Below are positions 17,487-27,634 of a stretch of 64,000 nt of DNA, one piece after another (the stretch's first letter is position 1; the number at the start of each line of letters is the position of its first letter). Source of the stretch: Acinetobacter sp. SAAs474 (lineage in GTDB: Bacteria; Pseudomonadota; Gammaproteobacteria; Pseudomonadales; Moraxellaceae). The notes beneath the pieces were generated by a model, which had not been told where the DNA came from, searched no databases, and saw only the letters and a list, made by a program, of their open reading frames with translations. The DNA is taken from the NCBI RefSeq assembly GCF_032823475.1, contig NZ_CP127915.1, positions 1,116,001-1,180,000 of the forward strand, in the 5' to 3' direction. The translations under genes and the position numbers were made by a program.

Positions 17487-17855
17487 ATGATTCAAACCGA
17501 AACTATGCTCGACGTAGCAGACAACAGTGGTGCTCGCCGCGTACAATGTATTAAAGTACTTGGTGGTTCACATCGTCGTTATGCTTCTGTTGGCGACATT
17601 ATTAAAGTTACTGTAAAAGAAGCGATTCCACGTGCACGTGTTAAAAAAGGTGACGTGATGAATGCTGTAGTTGTTCGTACAAAATTCGGTATCCGTCGTC
17701 CAGATGGTTCAGTAATCCGTTTTGACGATAACGCTGCTGTTATTTTAAATAACAACAAAGCACCGATTGCAACTCGTATCTTCGGACCAGTGACTCGTGA
17801 ACTTCGTACTGAACAGTTCATGAAAATTATTTCATTGGCTCCTGAAGTTCTATAA
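17487..17855 (+). CDS. rplN: 50S ribosomal protein L14
   Basis: A 122-residue L14 starting [22 protein letters not shown]; the frame runs 11 codons further upstream to a GTG inside the hairpin, which is not credible as a start. AGGG lies 3-6 nt before the ATG. It contacts 16S rRNA in intersubunit bridge B8. Confidence 0.97.
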
Positions 17856-17864
17856 GAGGCAATC

Positions 17865-18182
17865 ATGGCTAAGATTAAAAAAGGCGATCAAGTAATTGTG
17901 ATCGCAGGTAAAGAAAAAGGCAAACAGGGTACTGTTTTGTCCGTTTCTAATGACCGTGTTAAGGTTGAAGGCCTTAACTTGGTTAAGAAGCATCAAAAGC
18001 CGAACCGTGTTACTGGCGCTGAAGGCGGCATCGTAACTCAGGAAGCTACGCTTCATATCTCTAACGTGGCAATTTTTAATGCTACAACCCAAAAGGCTGA
18101 CCGTGTTGGTTACCAAGTGATTGAAGGCGCGAAAACTCGTGTTTATAAATCAAATGGTGAAGCAGTGGCGGTAGCGAAGTAA
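17865..18182 (+). CDS. rplX: 50S ribosomal protein L24
   Basis: A 105-residue KOW-motif protein ([20 protein letters not shown]) that starts 50S assembly. In E. coli the S8 repressor acts just downstream, at the rplX-rplE junction. The junction here is only 15 nt, and I did not identify an S8 site. Confidence 0.97.
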   Translation: MAKIKKGDQVIVIAGKEKGKQGTVLSVSNDRVKVEGLNLVKKHQKPNRVTGAEGGIVTQEATLHISNVAIFNATTQKADRVGYQVIEGAKTRVYKSNGEAVAVAK

Positions 18183-18197
18183 TAGGTTGAATGGGCA

Positions 18198-18734
18198 ATG
18201 GCCAGACTTAAAACACGTTACAACGACGAACTTAAAGCTCAATTACAAGAACAATTGGGTCTTAAGAATGTGATGGAGATCCCTCGCATCACTAAAATTA
18301 CTATCAACATGGGTGTTGGTGCAGCAGCTGCTGACAAAAAACTCCTTGATGGTGCTCTTTCTGATATGCAAGCTATTGCTGGTCAAAAGCCAGTGTTAAC
18401 TTTAGCGCGCAAATCAATCGCTGGTTTTAAAATCCGTGATGGTTGGCCGATTGGTTGTAAAGTAACTTTACGCGGCGAACGTATGTACGAATTCTTAGAC
18501 CGTTTGATCTCGATTGCGATCCCTCGTATCCGTGACTTCCGTGGTTTCTCTGCGAAATCATTTGATGGTCGTGGTAACTACTCAATGGGTCTTAAGGAAC
18601 AGATCATGTTCCCTGAAATCGATTTTGATAAAATCGATCGTATTCGTGGTATGGATATTACCATTACTACGACTGCTCGCACCGATGACGAAGGCCGTGC
18701 GCTTATGCGTTCTTTCGGCTTCCCGTTCAAATAA
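18198..18734 (+). CDS. rplE: 50S ribosomal protein L5
   Basis: A 178-residue L5 ([19 protein letters not shown] ... [27 protein letters not shown]), which binds 5S rRNA and contacts P-site tRNA. Length and sequence are typical. Confidence 0.97.
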   Translation: MARLKTRYNDELKAQLQEQLGLKNVMEIPRITKITINMGVGAAAADKKLLDGALSDMQAIAGQKPVLTLARKSIAGFKIRDGWPIGCKVTLRGERMYEFLDRLISIAIPRIRDFRGFSAKSFDGRGNYSMGLKEQIMFPEIDFDKIDRIRGMDITITTTARTDDEGRALMRSFGFPFK

Positions 18735-18743
18735 GAGGTCGAT

Positions 18744-19049
18744 ATGGCTAAGAAAGGTATGATTAATCGCGAATTGAAACGCGAAGCTACTGTTGCGAAA
18801 TACGCTGCAAAACGTGCTGAATTAAAAGCAACGATTGCAAACGTAAACGCGAGTGACGAAGAACGTTTCGAAGCGATGTTAAAATTACAAGCATTACCTC
18901 GTAATGCATCTCCAGTACGTCTACGTAACCGTTGTGGTTTGACTGGTCGTCCTCATGGTTACTTCCGTAAGTTCGGTCTAAGCCGTAACAAATTACGTGA
19001 TACAGTAATGCAAGGTGATGTACCGGGCGTTGTTAAGGCAAGCTGGTAA
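18744..19049 (+). CDS. rpsN: 30S ribosomal protein S14 (zinc-free type)
   Basis: A 101-residue S14 ([20 protein letters not shown]) with the C-terminal [24 protein letters not shown] block. It has a single Cys and no CXXC pairs, so it is the long zinc-independent form usual in gammaproteobacteria. Confidence 0.97.
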   Translation: MAKKGMINRELKREATVAKYAAKRAELKATIANVNASDEERFEAMLKLQALPRNASPVRLRNRCGLTGRPHGYFRKFGLSRNKLRDTVMQGDVPGVVKASW

Positions 19050-19061
19050 GGAGCACCATAA

Positions 19062-19457
19062 ATGAGTATGCAAGATACCGTTGCCGACATGTTAACTCGT
19101 GTTCGTAACGCGCAAATGGCGAAGAAACAAACTGTTTCTATGCCAAACTCTAAGTTGAAAGTTGCAATTGCCAACGTACTTCAACAAGAAGGTTACATTT
19201 CTAGCGTAGAAGTTGCTGACGTTGAAGGTAAAGCAACTTTAACAATTACGTTAAAATATTTTGAAGGCAAACCAGTTATCGAAACTGTGAAGCGCGTAAG
19301 CCGTCCAGGTCTTCGCCAGTATCGCGGTAAAGATAGTCTTCCTCGCGTTAAGCAAGGTTTAGGTATTGCAATTGTTTCTACAAGCAAAGGCATCATGACT
19401 GATCGCGCTGCACGTGCTGCAGGTATCGGTGGTGAAGTTATTGCTTTTGTTTCTTAA
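19062..19457 (+). CDS. rpsH: 30S ribosomal protein S8
   Basis: A 131-residue S8 ([22 protein letters not shown] ... [26 protein letters not shown]). It binds 16S helix 21 and is the known translational repressor of the spc operon in E. coli. GGAG precedes the start. Confidence 0.97.
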   Translation: MSMQDTVADMLTRVRNAQMAKKQTVSMPNSKLKVAIANVLQQEGYISSVEVADVEGKATLTITLKYFEGKPVIETVKRVSRPGLRQYRGKDSLPRVKQGLGIAIVSTSKGIMTDRAARAAGIGGEVIAFVS

Positions 19458-19470
19458 TAGGTGATTCCTC

Positions 19471-20004
19471 ATGTCTCGTGTGGCTAAAGCCCCAGTAACT
19501 GTACCGAATGGTGTAACAGTTACTCAGAACGGCCGGCAGGTCGAAGTGAAAGGCAGTAAAGGTACATTGTCTTTCAACCTGCATGCGCTGGTCGAGCTAA
19601 AACAGGAAGACGGTACATTAGTCATTGCTCCTGTAAAAGAGTCTAAAGACGCTTGGATGCAGGCTGGTACTGCTCGCGCTGTGCTTAACAACCTTGTTAA
19701 AGGTGTAAGCGAAGGCTTCGAACGTAAGTTACAACTCATCGGTGTTGGTTATAAAGCTGCGGTAAAAGGTAACGTTGTTAACCTTAACCTTGGTTTCTCT
19801 CACCCGATTGACTATAACCTTCCTGAAGGTGTAACTGCTGAAACTCCGAGTGCAACTGAAATTGTACTTAAATCTGCTGATAAAGCAGCTTTAGGTCAAG
19901 TTGCTGCTGAAATCCGTGGTTACCGTCCGCCAGAGCCTTATAAAGGTAAAGGTGTTCGTTATTCTGACGAAGTTGTTCTTCGTAAAGAAGCTAAGAAGAA
20001 ATAA
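19471..20004 (+). CDS. rplF: 50S ribosomal protein L6
   Basis: A 177-residue, two-domain L6 ending [28 protein letters not shown], the conserved C-terminal signature. It lies near the factor-binding site of the 50S subunit. Confidence 0.97.
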   Translation: MSRVAKAPVTVPNGVTVTQNGRQVEVKGSKGTLSFNLHALVELKQEDGTLVIAPVKESKDAWMQAGTARAVLNNLVKGVSEGFERKLQLIGVGYKAAVKGNVVNLNLGFSHPIDYNLPEGVTAETPSATEIVLKSADKAALGQVAAEIRGYRPPEPYKGKGVRYSDEVVLRKEAKKK

Positions 20005-20018
20005 GGCGCGAGGTTCTT

Positions 20019-20369
20019 ATGAACGAAAAGAAACAATCCCGTTTGCGTCGTGCGAAAAGCACACGCTTGCACATTCGTGCATTGGGTGCGACTCGTTTGT
20101 GTGTAAACCGCACTCCGCGTCACATCTATGCTCAAGTTATCTCAGCAGATGGTGGCAAAGTTTTAGCGCAAGCTTCAACTTTAGATGCTACTTTACGTGC
20201 TGCAACAACTGGTAACGTCGAAGCAGCGAAAAAAGTAGGTGCTTTAATCGCAGAGCGTGCTAAAGCAGCTGGTGTTACTAAAGTTGCATTTGACCGTTCT
20301 GGTTTTAAATATCATGGTCGTATCAAAGCCTTGGCTGATGCTGCTCGTGAAAACGGCTTGGAGTTCTAA
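20019..20369 (+). CDS. rplR: 50S ribosomal protein L18
   Basis: A 116-residue L18 ([35 protein letters not shown] ... [26 protein letters not shown]) that binds 5S rRNA together with L5. It is 2 nt upstream of rpsE. Confidence 0.97.
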   Translation: MNEKKQSRLRRAKSTRLHIRALGATRLCVNRTPRHIYAQVISADGGKVLAQASTLDATLRAATTGNVEAAKKVGALIAERAKAAGVTKVAFDRSGFKYHGRIKALADAARENGLEF

Positions 20370-20371
20370 TC

Positions 20372-20869
20372 ATGGCTAAAGTTGAACAAAACGAAGGTCT
20401 TGTTGAAAAGCTGGTTGCCGTTGATCGTGTAGCCAAAGTTGTTAAGGGTGGTCGTATCTTCTCTTTCACAGCATTAACTGTTGTGGGTGATGGTAATGGT
20501 CGCGTAGGTTTTGGTCGTGGTAAAGCGCGTGAAGTTCCAGCTGCTATTTCTAAAGCACTTGAAGCTGCTCGTCGTAACATGATTACGATTGACCTTGTTG
20601 ACGGTACTGTTCAACATCCTATTAATGCTCGTCACGGTGCAAGCCGCGTTTACATGCAACCTGCTTCTGAAGGTACTGGTGTAATTGCTGGTGGTGCTAT
20701 GCGTGCAGTTCTAGAAGCTGTTGGCGTACGTAACGTATTAACTAAATGTTATGGTTCTACTAACGCTGCTAACGTAGTAAACGCAACTTTTAAAGGTTTG
20801 CGTGATATGACTTCTCCTGAGAAAGTTGCTGCGAAACGTGGTTTAACAGTAGAAGAAATTCAAGGGTAA
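20372..20869 (+). CDS. rpsE: 30S ribosomal protein S5
   Basis: A 165-residue S5 with the N-terminal dsRBD-like domain ([36 protein letters not shown]) whose loop affects decoding fidelity and spectinomycin sensitivity, and a conserved C-terminal domain. Typical length. Confidence 0.97.
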   Translation: MAKVEQNEGLVEKLVAVDRVAKVVKGGRIFSFTALTVVGDGNGRVGFGRGKAREVPAAISKALEAARRNMITIDLVDGTVQHPINARHGASRVYMQPASEGTGVIAGGAMRAVLEAVGVRNVLTKCYGSTNAANVVNATFKGLRDMTSPEKVAAKRGLTVEEIQG

Positions 20870-20875
20870 TCAATC

Positions 20876-21052
20876 ATGAAAACGATTAAAGTTACCCAGA
20901 CTAAATCTGCATCTCATCGCTTGAAAAATCACAAGTTGAGCTTGAAAGGTTTAGGTCTGCGTCGTATTGGTCATACTGTAGAAGTGCAAGATACGCCTTC
21001 TAACCGTGGTATGATCAACCAAGTCTACTATATGGTTAGTGTAGAGGAATAA
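20876..21052 (+). CDS. rpmD: 50S ribosomal protein L30
   Basis: A 58-codon gene beginning [20 protein letters not shown] and ending VYYMVSVEE, with the L30 core [19 protein letters not shown] and NRGMINQV. It fits exactly between rpsE (6-nt gap) and rplO (3-nt gap), the normal spc order. Confidence 0.96.
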   Translation: MKTIKVTQTKSASHRLKNHKLSLKGLGLRRIGHTVEVQDTPSNRGMINQVYYMVSVEE

Positions 21053-21055
21053 GCC

Positions 21056-21496
21056 ATGACTCTGCGTTTAAATACAATTGCACCTGCAGAAGGTGCTAAA
21101 CGTGAAAACCTTCGTTTAGGCCGTGGTATCGGTTCTGGCGTTGGTAAGACTGGTGGTCGTGGTATCAAAGGTCAAAATTCACGTAAGAGCGGTGGTACAC
21201 GTCCAGGCTTTGAAGGCGGTCAAACTGCGATTTATCGTCGTTTACCTAAATTCGGTTTCACTAGCCAACAAGCACTAAAAACTGCTGAAGTACGTTTATC
21301 TGAGCTTGCTAAAGTTGAAGGCGATATCGTATCGTTAGAAACATTAAAAGCAGCGAATGTTGTACGTAAAGATATGCTTCGTGCTCGTATCGTACTTTCT
21401 GGTGATGTTACTCGTGCGTTCACTATCCAAGGTGTTGCTGTGACTAAAGGCGCTAAAGCTGCTGTTGAAGCTGCTGGCGGTAAAGTCGAGGAGTAA
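21056..21496 (+). CDS. rplO: 50S ribosomal protein L15
   Basis: A 146-residue L15 with the glycine-rich N-terminus ([28 protein letters not shown]) that threads into 23S rRNA. The GAGGAG at the 3' end of this gene serves as the ribosome binding site of secY. Confidence 0.97.
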   Translation: MTLRLNTIAPAEGAKRENLRLGRGIGSGVGKTGGRGIKGQNSRKSGGTRPGFEGGQTAIYRRLPKFGFTSQQALKTAEVRLSELAKVEGDIVSLETLKAANVVRKDMLRARIVLSGDVTRAFTIQGVAVTKGAKAAVEAAGGKVEE

Positions 21497-21502
21497 TTCC
21501 CA

Positions 21503-22861
21503 GTGTCTATGTCTCCTAGTTCTTCGGGTCATGTTAACATGATGAAGGGTCAACCATTTCATGTGAAATACCGTGAAATTATTCGACGAATGATGTTTCT
21601 TATTGGTGCATTGTTGGTCTTTAGACTAGGAGCGCATATTCCAGTACCAGGCATCAATAATGCAGCGCTTGAGAATTTATTTAATGCCAACCAAGGTACG
21701 ATTCTTGGTTTGTTTAATATGTTCTCTGGTGGTGCATTAGAGCGTATGTCAATTCTTGCGCTTGGAATTATGCCATATATCTCTGCATCGATTATTGTGC
21801 AGTTGATGTCAACAGTCGTTCCTTCATTGGAAGCCTTAAAAAAAGAAGGTGAACAAGGTAAGCGTAAGATTAGCCAGTATACACGACAAGGTACACTGCT
21901 ACTTGCCCTCGTACAGTCTATTGGTATGTGTGCGGGTCTGATTAGTCAAGGCATTACCTTGACTGACGGGCTAGCATTTTATATACCCGCAGTGACGTCA
22001 TTGGTTGCAGGTACAATGTTCTTGATGTGGTTAGGTGAACAAATTACTGAGCGTGGGGTGGGTAATGGTATTTCCATGATCATCTTTGCCGGTATTGTTG
22101 CTGGATTGCCAAATTTAGTTTTGCAATCTTTTTCATCTATCGATAATGGTCAGTCTAGTTTAATCGGTTTGGCAATATTTGCGGTATTATCACTGGCTGT
22201 GTTGGCTGCGATTGTGTTTATTGAAAAAGCACAACGTCGTATCCCAGTCAATTATGCGCAAAAACAGCAGGGCCGTCGTGTATTCACTGCACAGCAAACA
22301 CATTTGCCATTAAAAATTAATATGGCGGGTGTGATTCCAGCAATTTTTGCAAGTTCATTGCTCTTGTTCCCAGCGAGTTTAGGTCAGTGGGTTGGAAGTG
22401 CAGATCCTGATGCAGGATTTATTAAACGTAGTCTGCAAGATTTGGCACTGGTATTGTCGCCTGGACAGCCGTTGTATTTGGTGCTCTTTGGTGCGTTAAT
22501 TATCTTTTTCTGTTATTTCTATACAGCACTAGTATTTAGTCCAAAAGAAGTATCAGAAAACCTAAAACGCAGCGGAGCTTATGTACCTGGAATACGCCCA
22601 GGTGAGCAAACTGCTCGTTACTTAGATCATATTCTCAATCGTTTGACCTTTATTGGCGCGATGTATATTACAATTATCTGTTTGATGCCAATGATTCTGC
22701 AAAGTTCATTTGGAATACCATTTAGTTTAGGTGGAACATCATTACTGATTGTTGTAGTTGTTGTAATGGACTTTATGGCTCAGCTACAAGCTCATTTAAC
22801 GTCGCATCAGTATGATAGTCAAACATTAATGAGAAAAACGACTGCTCATCCTAAGGGATAA
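21503..22861 (+). CDS. secY: Preprotein translocase subunit SecY
   Basis: A 452-residue polytopic protein with ten predicted membrane helices, forming the Sec protein-conducting channel with SecE and SecG. Seen: [14 protein letters not shown] near TM1, the plug region after it, [21 protein letters not shown], and [32 protein letters not shown] in the last cytoplasmic loop. The GTG at 21503 is used because GAGGAG lies 8 nt upstream; the next ATG is too far. Typical position at the end of the spc section. Confidence 0.97.
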
Positions 22862-22881
22862 GCGCACTTAGAGGTTTCATC

Positions 22882-22998
22882 ATGAAAGTACAAGCTTCTG
22901 TAAAGAAAATTTGTGGTAGCTGTAAAGTTATCCGTCGTAATGGGGTTATTCGCGTAATTTGTAGCGCTGAACCTCGTCATAAGCAGCGTCAAGGTTAA
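22882..22998 (+). CDS. rpmJ: 50S ribosomal protein L36
   Basis: A 38-codon gene ([20 protein letters not shown] ... EPRHKQRQG). It keeps the zinc ribbon ligands C11, C14, C27 and H33, so it is the zinc-binding (C+) form. It sits between secY and rpsM as in other gammaproteobacteria. Confidence 0.96.
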
Positions 22999-23017
22999 TC
23001 TGATTAATAAAGACCTG

Positions 23018-23074
23018 TTGATTTCAGTAGGCTAATTAGGTTATTATCCGCCCCTCAAGATTTTTGTGGGGCGG
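23018..23074 (+). promoter_or_regulatory. Alpha operon leader: possible promoter and GC-rich hairpin before rpsM
   Basis: A possible -35 TTGATT (23018-23023) is followed after 17 nt by TTATTA(T). Directly after this lies a hairpin at 23048-23074: CCGCCCC and CAA pair with TTG and GGGGCGG around one T-T mismatch. No T tract follows. In E. coli, S4 represses the alpha operon by binding a pseudoknot at the rpsM start. This hairpin sits 36 nt before rpsM and is a candidate for such control; the promoter and hairpin readings partly exclude each other. Confidence 0.4.
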
Positions 23075-23109
23075 TTGATTATCTCTACTGCCTTTTTGGA
23101 GAAATTTGA

Positions 23110-23466
23110 ATGGCTCGTATTGCCGGTGTAAACATTCCGGATAACAAGCATGCTGTTATCTCTCTCACGTATATCTTTGGTATTGGTCGCCACACTGCTA
23201 AGAATATCTTAGCTGCTGCAGGTATTTTACCGACTACTAAAATTCGTGAATTAGATGATGCTCAGCTTGATGCGATTCGTGCTGAAGTTGCTAAGGTTCC
23301 TACCGAAGGTGACTTACGTCGCGAAATTTCCATGAACATTAAACGTTTAATGGATTTAGGCTGCTACCGCGGTCTTCGTCATCGTCGCAGCTTGCCTGTT
23401 CGCGGACAACGCACCAAAACTAACGCACGTACCCGTAAAGGTCCGCGCAAACCTATTAAGAAATAA
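23110..23466 (+). CDS. rpsM: 30S ribosomal protein S13
   Basis: A 118-residue S13 ([26 protein letters not shown]) with the basic C-terminal extension [22 protein letters not shown] that contacts P-site tRNA. First gene of the alpha section. GGAG precedes the ATG. Confidence 0.97.
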   Translation: MARIAGVNIPDNKHAVISLTYIFGIGRHTAKNILAAAGILPTTKIRELDDAQLDAIRAEVAKVPTEGDLRREISMNIKRLMDLGCYRGLRHRRSLPVRGQRTKTNARTRKGPRKPIKK

Positions 23467-23485
23467 GATTTCTGGAAGCTAAAAG

Positions 23486-23872
23486 ATGGCTAAAGATACT
23501 CGCACACGCAAGAAGGTCACCCGTACCGTCTCTGAAGGTGTTGCACACATTCACGCTTCTTTTAATAACACCATTGTGACTATTACCGACCGTCAAGGTA
23601 ATGCACTGGCTTGGGCTACCTCTGGTGGACAAGGCTTCCGTGGATCACGTAAATCAACTCCGTTTGCTGCTCAGGTAGCTGCTGAAGTTGCTGGTAAAGC
23701 AGCTCAAGATTACGGTTTGAAAAACTTGGACGTCCTTGTGAAAGGTCCTGGTCCAGGTCGTGAATCTGCGGTTCGTGCTTTAGGTGCAGTGGGTTATAAA
23801 ATTAATAGCATTACCGATGTGACTCCAATCCCTCACAACGGTTGCCGTCCACCTAAAAAACGTCGCGTGTAA
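23486..23872 (+). CDS. rpsK: 30S ribosomal protein S11
   Basis: A 128-residue S11 ([34 protein letters not shown] ... [17 protein letters not shown]), part of the 30S platform at the mRNA exit. Typical length and ending. Confidence 0.97.
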   Translation: MAKDTRTRKKVTRTVSEGVAHIHASFNNTIVTITDRQGNALAWATSGGQGFRGSRKSTPFAAQVAAEVAGKAAQDYGLKNLDVLVKGPGPGRESAVRALGAVGYKINSITDVTPIPHNGCRPPKKRRV

Positions 23873-23884
23873 GGAGAAACATTC

Positions 23885-24508
23885 ATGGCTCGTTATATTG
23901 GTCCAAAATGCAAACTCTCTCGCCGCGAAGGGACAGACCTGCAACTTAAATCAGGCGTTAAACCGTTTGACGTTAAGACTAAAAAACATGCGAAAGCTCC
24001 TGGCCAACATGGTCAAAGCCGCGCAAAACAATCAGAGTATTCACTACAATTACGTGAAAAACAAAAAGTACGTCGTATGTACGGTGTGTTAGAGCGTCAA
24101 TTTAGTAACTACTATAAAGAAGCTGCTCGTGTTAAAGGTGCAACAGGTGAGAACTTGTTGAAATTGCTTGAAAGCCGCCTAGATAACGTCGTTTATCGCA
24201 TGGGTTTTGGTTCTACACGTGCAGAAGCTCGTCAGCTTGTATCTCATCGCTCAATTACTTTAAATGGCCGTCGTGTTAACATTGCGTCTATTCAAGTTAA
24301 AGCAGGTGATGTCATTGCAGTTCACGAAGGTGCTAAACAACAATTACGTATTAAAAACGCAATTGAATTAGCAACTCAACGTGGTATTCCTTCTTGGATG
24401 GACGTAGATCATTCTAAACTTGAAGGTACGTTTAAAGCTGCACCAGATCGTTCTGATTTACCTGCTGAAATCAACGAAAGCTTGATTGTAGAATTGTATT
24501 CTAAATAA
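23885..24508 (+). CDS. rpsD: 30S ribosomal protein S4
   Basis: A 207-residue S4 ([19 protein letters not shown]) with the S4 RNA-binding domain ([37 protein letters not shown]). A primary 16S-binding assembly protein and known repressor of the alpha operon in E. coli. AAGGAG precedes the start. Confidence 0.97.
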   Translation: MARYIGPKCKLSRREGTDLQLKSGVKPFDVKTKKHAKAPGQHGQSRAKQSEYSLQLREKQKVRRMYGVLERQFSNYYKEAARVKGATGENLLKLLESRLDNVVYRMGFGSTRAEARQLVSHRSITLNGRRVNIASIQVKAGDVIAVHEGAKQQLRIKNAIELATQRGIPSWMDVDHSKLEGTFKAAPDRSDLPAEINESLIVELYSK

Positions 24509-24525
24509 TCCTTGAGGTAGCAATA

Positions 24526-25533
24526 ATGACGCGTACTGCAAATGAGTTTCTAACTCCGCAAGCGATCAAGGTCGAAGCGGTTAATGGGACCTCGGCAAAA
24601 GTTATTCTAGAACCATTAGAGCGTGGCTTTGGTCATACTCTTGGTAATGCTTTACGTCGCATCCTGCTTTCTTCTTTACCTGGCGCAGCTGTGGTTGAAG
24701 TTGAAATCGAGGGTGTTGAGCACGAGTACAGTACCTTGGAAGGCTTGCAGCAGGACATCGTCGAGCTCTTGCTGAACCTGAAAGGATTGTCTATTAAGCT
24801 GTTCGATCAAAATGAAGCTTATTTAACATTAGAGAAGCAAGGTCCTGGCAACGTAACAGCTGCAGATCTTCGCTTACCTCATAATGTTGAAGTGGTCAAC
24901 CCTGAACATTTGATCGGCACATTAAGTGCTTCAGGCTCATTAAAAATGCGCTTGAAAGTTGCTCAAGGTCGTGGTTATGAAACATCTGATTCACGCTTCC
25001 CTGAAGGCGAAACTCGCCCTGTAGGTCGTTTGCAATTAGATGCTTCTTATAGCCCAATTAAACGTGTGTCTTATACCGTAGAAAATGCGCGTGTAGAACA
25101 ACGTACAGACCTTGATAAATTGGTCATTGATCTTGAAACCAACGGGACGGTTGATCCTGAAGAAGCAATCCGCAAAGCGGCAACAATTTTGCAACAACAA
25201 ATTGCAATTTTTGTTGATCTTCAGAAAGATCAAACACCTGTTGCTCAAGAACCACGTGAAGAAGTTGATCCAATTTTGCTTCGTCCAGTAGATGATCTAG
25301 AGCTTACTGTTCGTTCTGCTAACTGTTTGAAAGCAGAAAATATTTACTACATTGGTGATCTTGTACAGCGCACTGAGGTTGAGTTACTTAAAACACCTAA
25401 CCTTGGTAAAAAATCGCTTACAGAGATCAAAGATGTTCTGGCTTCTAAGGGCTTACAGCTCGGCATGCGTTTAGAGAACTGGCCACCAGCTAGTTTACGT
25501 ATGGACGATCGTTTTGCCTATCGTAGCCGTTAA
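24526..25533 (+). CDS. rpoA: DNA-directed RNA polymerase subunit alpha
   Basis: A 335-residue alpha subunit. The N-terminal domain (about 1-235) contains [20 protein letters not shown] for dimerisation and core assembly. The C-terminal domain (about 250-335) contains [45 protein letters not shown], which contacts UP elements and activators. Normal alpha-section position between rpsD and rplQ. Confidence 0.98.
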   Translation: MTRTANEFLTPQAIKVEAVNGTSAKVILEPLERGFGHTLGNALRRILLSSLPGAAVVEVEIEGVEHEYSTLEGLQQDIVELLLNLKGLSIKLFDQNEAYLTLEKQGPGNVTAADLRLPHNVEVVNPEHLIGTLSASGSLKMRLKVAQGRGYETSDSRFPEGETRPVGRLQLDASYSPIKRVSYTVENARVEQRTDLDKLVIDLETNGTVDPEEAIRKAATILQQQIAIFVDLQKDQTPVAQEPREEVDPILLRPVDDLELTVRSANCLKAENIYYIGDLVQRTEVELLKTPNLGKKSLTEIKDVLASKGLQLGMRLENWPPASLRMDDRFAYRSR

Positions 25534-25551
25534 TTAAGTAGGACTATCACC

Positions 25552-25917
25552 ATGCGTCATCGTAATAGTGGTGTGAAATTAGGCCGTACAAGCAGCCACC
25601 GTAAGGCGTTGTTTCAAAACTTAACCAATGCTTTAGTTGAGCATGAGTTAATTAAAACAACTTTGCCTAAAGCGAAAGAACTTCGCCGCGTTGCAGAGCC
25701 TTTAATCACTTTAGCTAAAAACGATACTGTAGCAAACCGTCGTCTAGCGTTTGCTCGTACTCGTTCAGCAGCAACTGTTGGTAAATTATTTACCGTTCTT
25801 GGCCCTCGTTACAAAGAACGTAACGGCGGTTATCTACGTGTTCTTAAAGCGGGCTTCCGTGCAGGTGATGCTGCACCGATGGCTTACGTTGAACTCGTAG
25901 ATCGCGAAGTTAATTAA
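25552..25917 (+). CDS. rplQ: 50S ribosomal protein L17
   Basis: A 121-residue L17 ([24 protein letters not shown] ... [27 protein letters not shown]), last gene of the ribosomal run. It is followed after 24 bp by a strong terminator. Confidence 0.97.
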   Translation: MRHRNSGVKLGRTSSHRKALFQNLTNALVEHELIKTTLPKAKELRRVAEPLITLAKNDTVANRRLAFARTRSAATVGKLFTVLGPRYKERNGGYLRVLKAGFRAGDAAPMAYVELVDREVN

Positions 25918-25941
25918 TTTCGTTGAGCCATACAGTTGTTC

Positions 25942-25977
25942 AAAAAAAGGTCGGTTAATTTAACCGACCTTTTTTTA
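25942..25977 (+). terminator. Terminator of the S10-spc-alpha run
   Basis: An 11-bp perfect stem (AGGTCGGTTAA / TTAACCGACCT) with a 1-nt centre, flanked by seven A before and seven T after. A very strong intrinsic terminator just after rplQ. Confidence 0.93.
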
Positions 25978-26277
25978 TGCGCCCAGATTCAATTTAAGCA
26001 CTAGCCGAGCCTTGACACAAAATCTATTCGGCAGCTTAAGTCTATTTTAGGATACTAAAAACAATAATCGTGCCAGTGTTGGTTTTATACTGAGTTACAA
26101 TTTCGATGACTATTAATATTTAAAAAAGTTTCGTATTTAGAATGACGGTTCATATCAATGATGAGTCAGTAATCTATGCTTTAAGCAGCAACTGAATGTG
26201 GACAAAGATAAATACATCGAAACTTTTTATTGGCTGGGTTAAACTTATTCATAGTATTGTCTGTTGAGAATAAATTG
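25978..26277. other. Intergenic stretch before sdhE, nothing clear
   Basis: About 300 bp of AT-rich sequence with no plausible coding frame, RNA gene or repeat. It probably holds the sdhE promoter (a TTGGCT / TAGTAT pair with 16-bp spacing around 26230-26257 is possible but weak). Confidence 0.4.
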
Positions 26278-26538
26278 ATGGTAGATGAAATTAGCCTAGA
26301 AGAACGTAAAGTGGTTTATCGTGCACGTCGAGGATTGAAAGAAATTGATGTCTATTTTGATCCTTATGTTAAAAATTATTATTTAAAGGCTGATGAAGCA
26401 GAAAAGCAAATGTTTGCTGAACTGGTGGCACAAGAAGATCCTGATTTATTAGACTGGTTTATGGAAGTCTCAGAACCTCCACGACCGGAGTTAAAAGTCT
26501 TTATTCAAAAATTAAAACATTATGTACACGGTGCATAA
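26278..26538 (+). CDS. sdhE: FAD assembly factor SdhE
   Basis: An 86-residue SdhE/Sdh5 (YgfY) protein that promotes covalent FAD attachment to SdhA. It has the RGxxE motif (R18-G-L-K-E22) and the family continuation EIDVYFDPYV ... FAELVAQEDPDLLDWFM. The ATG at 26278 fits the family N-terminus; a frame extension of 16 codons upstream does not. It overlaps the next gene by 17 nt, the usual sdhE-ygfX arrangement. Confidence 0.88.
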   Translation: MVDEISLEERKVVYRARRGLKEIDVYFDPYVKNYYLKADEAEKQMFAELVAQEDPDLLDWFMEVSEPPRPELKVFIQKLKHYVHGA

Positions 26539-26914
26539 TACTTTTTATTTGAAACGCAGTCGTTTTGCGATTGTGTTTCAAATATTGCTTCTTATTTTTA
26601 TGTCATTTATTTTATTTAAAGTGTTAGCTTTAGGCTGGTTTTTATTGTGTTTAATCATTGCTACACTGCATTTTTATCTGCATATTCAAGCTGCACAAGT
26701 GACTGTTTTTCAACAATTAGATCATCATGATTGGACCTTGATTTCGACTCGATCGACAGCAATTGCTCGCGTAAGCATTAAGGCGATAGTGAATCATCAG
26801 TTGTATATTGTGGTACTTTTTAAATCTTCCCAGCATCGGCGTATGGTGATCTGGTTTGATCAACTTTCTGTACAACAATGGAAAAAATTACGCGTTTTAG
26901 CAAAGTTGTTTTAA
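26522..26914 (+). CDS. YgfX/CptA-like membrane protein
   Basis: A 130-residue protein with two closely spaced membrane helices (about residues 16-33 and 37-53) followed by a soluble basic C-terminal half. Size, topology and the overlap with sdhE match the YgfX family, which in E. coli is the toxin-like partner CptA of SdhE. Sequence similarity alone is modest, so the assignment rests largely on context. Confidence 0.6.
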   Translation: MYTVHNTFYLKRSRFAIVFQILLLIFMSFILFKVLALGWFLLCLIIATLHFYLHIQAAQVTVFQQLDHHDWTLISTRSTAIARVSIKAIVNHQLYIVVLFKSSQHRRMVIWFDQLSVQQWKKLRVLAKLF

Positions 26915-27199
26915 TATTGATATTGAATAAACAGCATAAAAGGTAAGAAAATAAATAAGCCGATAAAATTTCTAAAAAATACAATCGTAGCATTATCGAC
27001 TGAGTAAGCGGCAAAACGTATACATATACTCATCACCGAAAATAACAATGCCGAAGCAATAAATAACTGATGGCCTTTAGAATGTGTGTTGCAGGATTTG
27101 AAAGAGATATACGACTATGCAGTAAAATATGATTGTGCAGTGTAGCTGAATTTAGCAATTGATCAGGTTAATCGTATCATTCATCTTAATATGGTTAAG

Positions 27200-27619
27200 C
27201 TAACTTATCGTGGCTAATTGCTGCTCTAAAATACTGATTTGTTCTTGTTTGAGTTGAATTAATTGATCAGCTTCTTGAATTTGCTGCTTTAATGTATTTT
27301 GTTGCTCAAGCAACTGTTGTTGAATATCATCCAATCTGCTGATCTCATCCTGGGCGAGAAGTGTTGTTTGAGGTAGAGGTTGCTTTAGGATCTGTTCAGG
27401 GATTAGGACTGAGATTCTGACGGGCAAAGCCGCTTTGGCTGTTGTTGCTGGTAAAGCAGGGGGCTGCTGTTCTGTAACGGCATGATTTTCGATAACAAGA
27501 TCTTTGTTCATTGTGGGGTGAACGTATTGGCTATAACCCATATATATGATCATGATGATCAATAATAGGGTTACGATCCCCCAGCACAGCACTGATTTAT
27601 AGGAATAATTGAATTGCAT
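27200..27619 (-). CDS. Hypothetical single-pass membrane protein with coiled coil
   Basis: A 139-residue protein not recognised as a known family. The N-terminus has a short cytoplasmic segment and one hydrophobic helix (about 11-30, VLCWGIVTLLLIIMIIYMGY). A Pro/Ala-rich linker follows, and the last 50 residues are a Gln/Glu/Leu-rich coiled coil (LDDIQQQLLEQQNTLKQQI ... LEQQLA). The predicted topology places the coiled coil in the periplasm. It is 15 bp downstream of the zinc ribbon gene on the same strand and probably co-transcribed with prlC. Confidence 0.65.
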   Translation of the reverse strand: MQFNYSYKSVLCWGIVTLLLIIMIIYMGYSQYVHPTMNKDLVIENHAVTEQQPPALPATTAKAALPVRISVLIPEQILKQPLPQTTLLAQDEISRLDDIQQQLLEQQNTLKQQIQEADQLIQLKQEQISILEQQLATIS

Positions 27620-27634
27620 GGATAATAGGTATAA

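Noticed and set aside
26820..27014. 64-codon hydrophobic minus-strand frame after the YgfX-like gene
   Set aside because: It overlaps the end of a better-supported gene on the other strand and lacks a start signal; low-complexity Leu/Ile runs are expected here.
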